Positions 36,658 through 36,748 of a stretch of 36,748 bases of DNA are shown one piece after another (the first letter of the stretch is position 1; each line of letters opens with the position of its first letter). The notes under the pieces were generated by a model. It was not told the DNA's origin, searched no databases, and was given only the letters and a program-made list of their open reading frames with translations. The stretch comes from a virus, in IMG/VR virus record IMGVR_UViG_3300049595_001589, positions 1 through 36,748 of that record; one strand, 5' to 3'. Position numbers and translations under genes: made by a program.

Positions 36658-36748
36658 GTGCTGGTAGTTTGCTTACTATTGGAGTATCTGAGAGCGATGC
36701 TGAAGGCTTAGTTAGAGCTGCGGAGCCGGTTGTAGCCGGTGCTATCAT
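36591..36748. repeat. Terminal direct repeat, right copy
   Basis: Matches 1-158 except A at 36622 for T at 32. It joins the end of the contig to its start, continuing the Cys-rich gene into the holin gene. See the left copy. Confidence 0.9.
36615..36748 (+). CDS. Holin gene, partial second copy at contig end
   Basis: The same gene as 25-210, cut by the window end after 44 codons. It reads MPKLLSIVRHLL where the left copy reads MPILLSIVRHLL. A positively charged residue at position 3 is common in holin N-termini, so the Lys form may be the majority sequence. The difference is either population variation or a base error at a low-coverage contig end. Confidence 0.7.
   Translation, partial: MPKLLSIVRHLLTLGAGSLLTIGVSESDAEGLVRAAEPVVAGAI

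Noticed and set aside
1-36748. tRNA genes, CRISPR arrays, integrase or attachment sites
   Set aside because: I looked for cloverleaf-like arms, regular repeat-spacer patterns and recombinase motifs by eye and saw none; a tRNA search program would settle the first.

Overview
The window is a complete or nearly complete genome of a tailed bacteriophage. It is most likely podovirus-like (short tail) and infects a Gram-negative host. The last 158 bases (36591-36748) repeat the first 158 with one mismatch, so the contig closes to a circular map of about 36,590 bp. I see no tRNA, CRISPR array, integrase, DNA polymerase or RNA polymerase. The podovirus reading rests on TerL, a large portal, a scaffold, an HK97-type coat protein, P22-like gp4 and gp10 tail factors, several Gln/Ala-rich ejection-type proteins (one with a lytic transglycosylase domain), and the absence of tape measure, sheath and tail-tube genes. 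The host inference rests on transglycosylases and Sec-type signal peptides.

Left arm, about 0.2-10.7 kb, nearly all minus strand: early and replication genes in tightly overlapping operons. Reading leftward: two single-pass membrane micro-peptides and two small unknowns (10.7-9.8 kb); a second unit from a promoter near 9.1 kb with small unknowns and an envelope module (secreted and membrane proteins plus a lytic transglycosylase, 8.2-7.0 kb); a third unit from a promoter at 6.92-6.95 kb with a RecT/Bet annealase, a CopG-like protein, an unusual PC4-like protein with an SSB-type tail, a run of small DUF551-related paralogs, an HNH endonuclease and a PDDEXK nuclease. One plus-strand gene interrupts this arm: a winged-helix replication initiator (9228-9752). 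It carries three palindromic iterons and an AT-rich repeat block inside its own coding sequence and looks like a lambda O-type intragenic origin.

Right arm, 10.8 kb to the end and on to base 210, all plus strand: an XRE-like HTH gene, TerS, two zinc-ribbon proteins and a DUF551 protein, TerL, portal, several structural proteins, scaffold, major capsid protein, small decoration and spike-base-like proteins separated by hairpins, tail adaptors, ejection proteins, an S74-chaperone spike, and a lysis region (DUF5675 protein, membrane/coiled-coil protein, secreted Cys-rich protein, Pam3_gp28-like holin).

Main points for a second look: an in-frame amber codon in the major capsid gene; the intragenic origin; a repeated TGTNNACAG element at the three leftward promoters; the shuffled DUF551 paralog array, including a collapsed member; ribosome-binding sites built into the C-terminal KEE codons of upstream genes; and a conserved 44-residue gene nested out of frame in another ORF.
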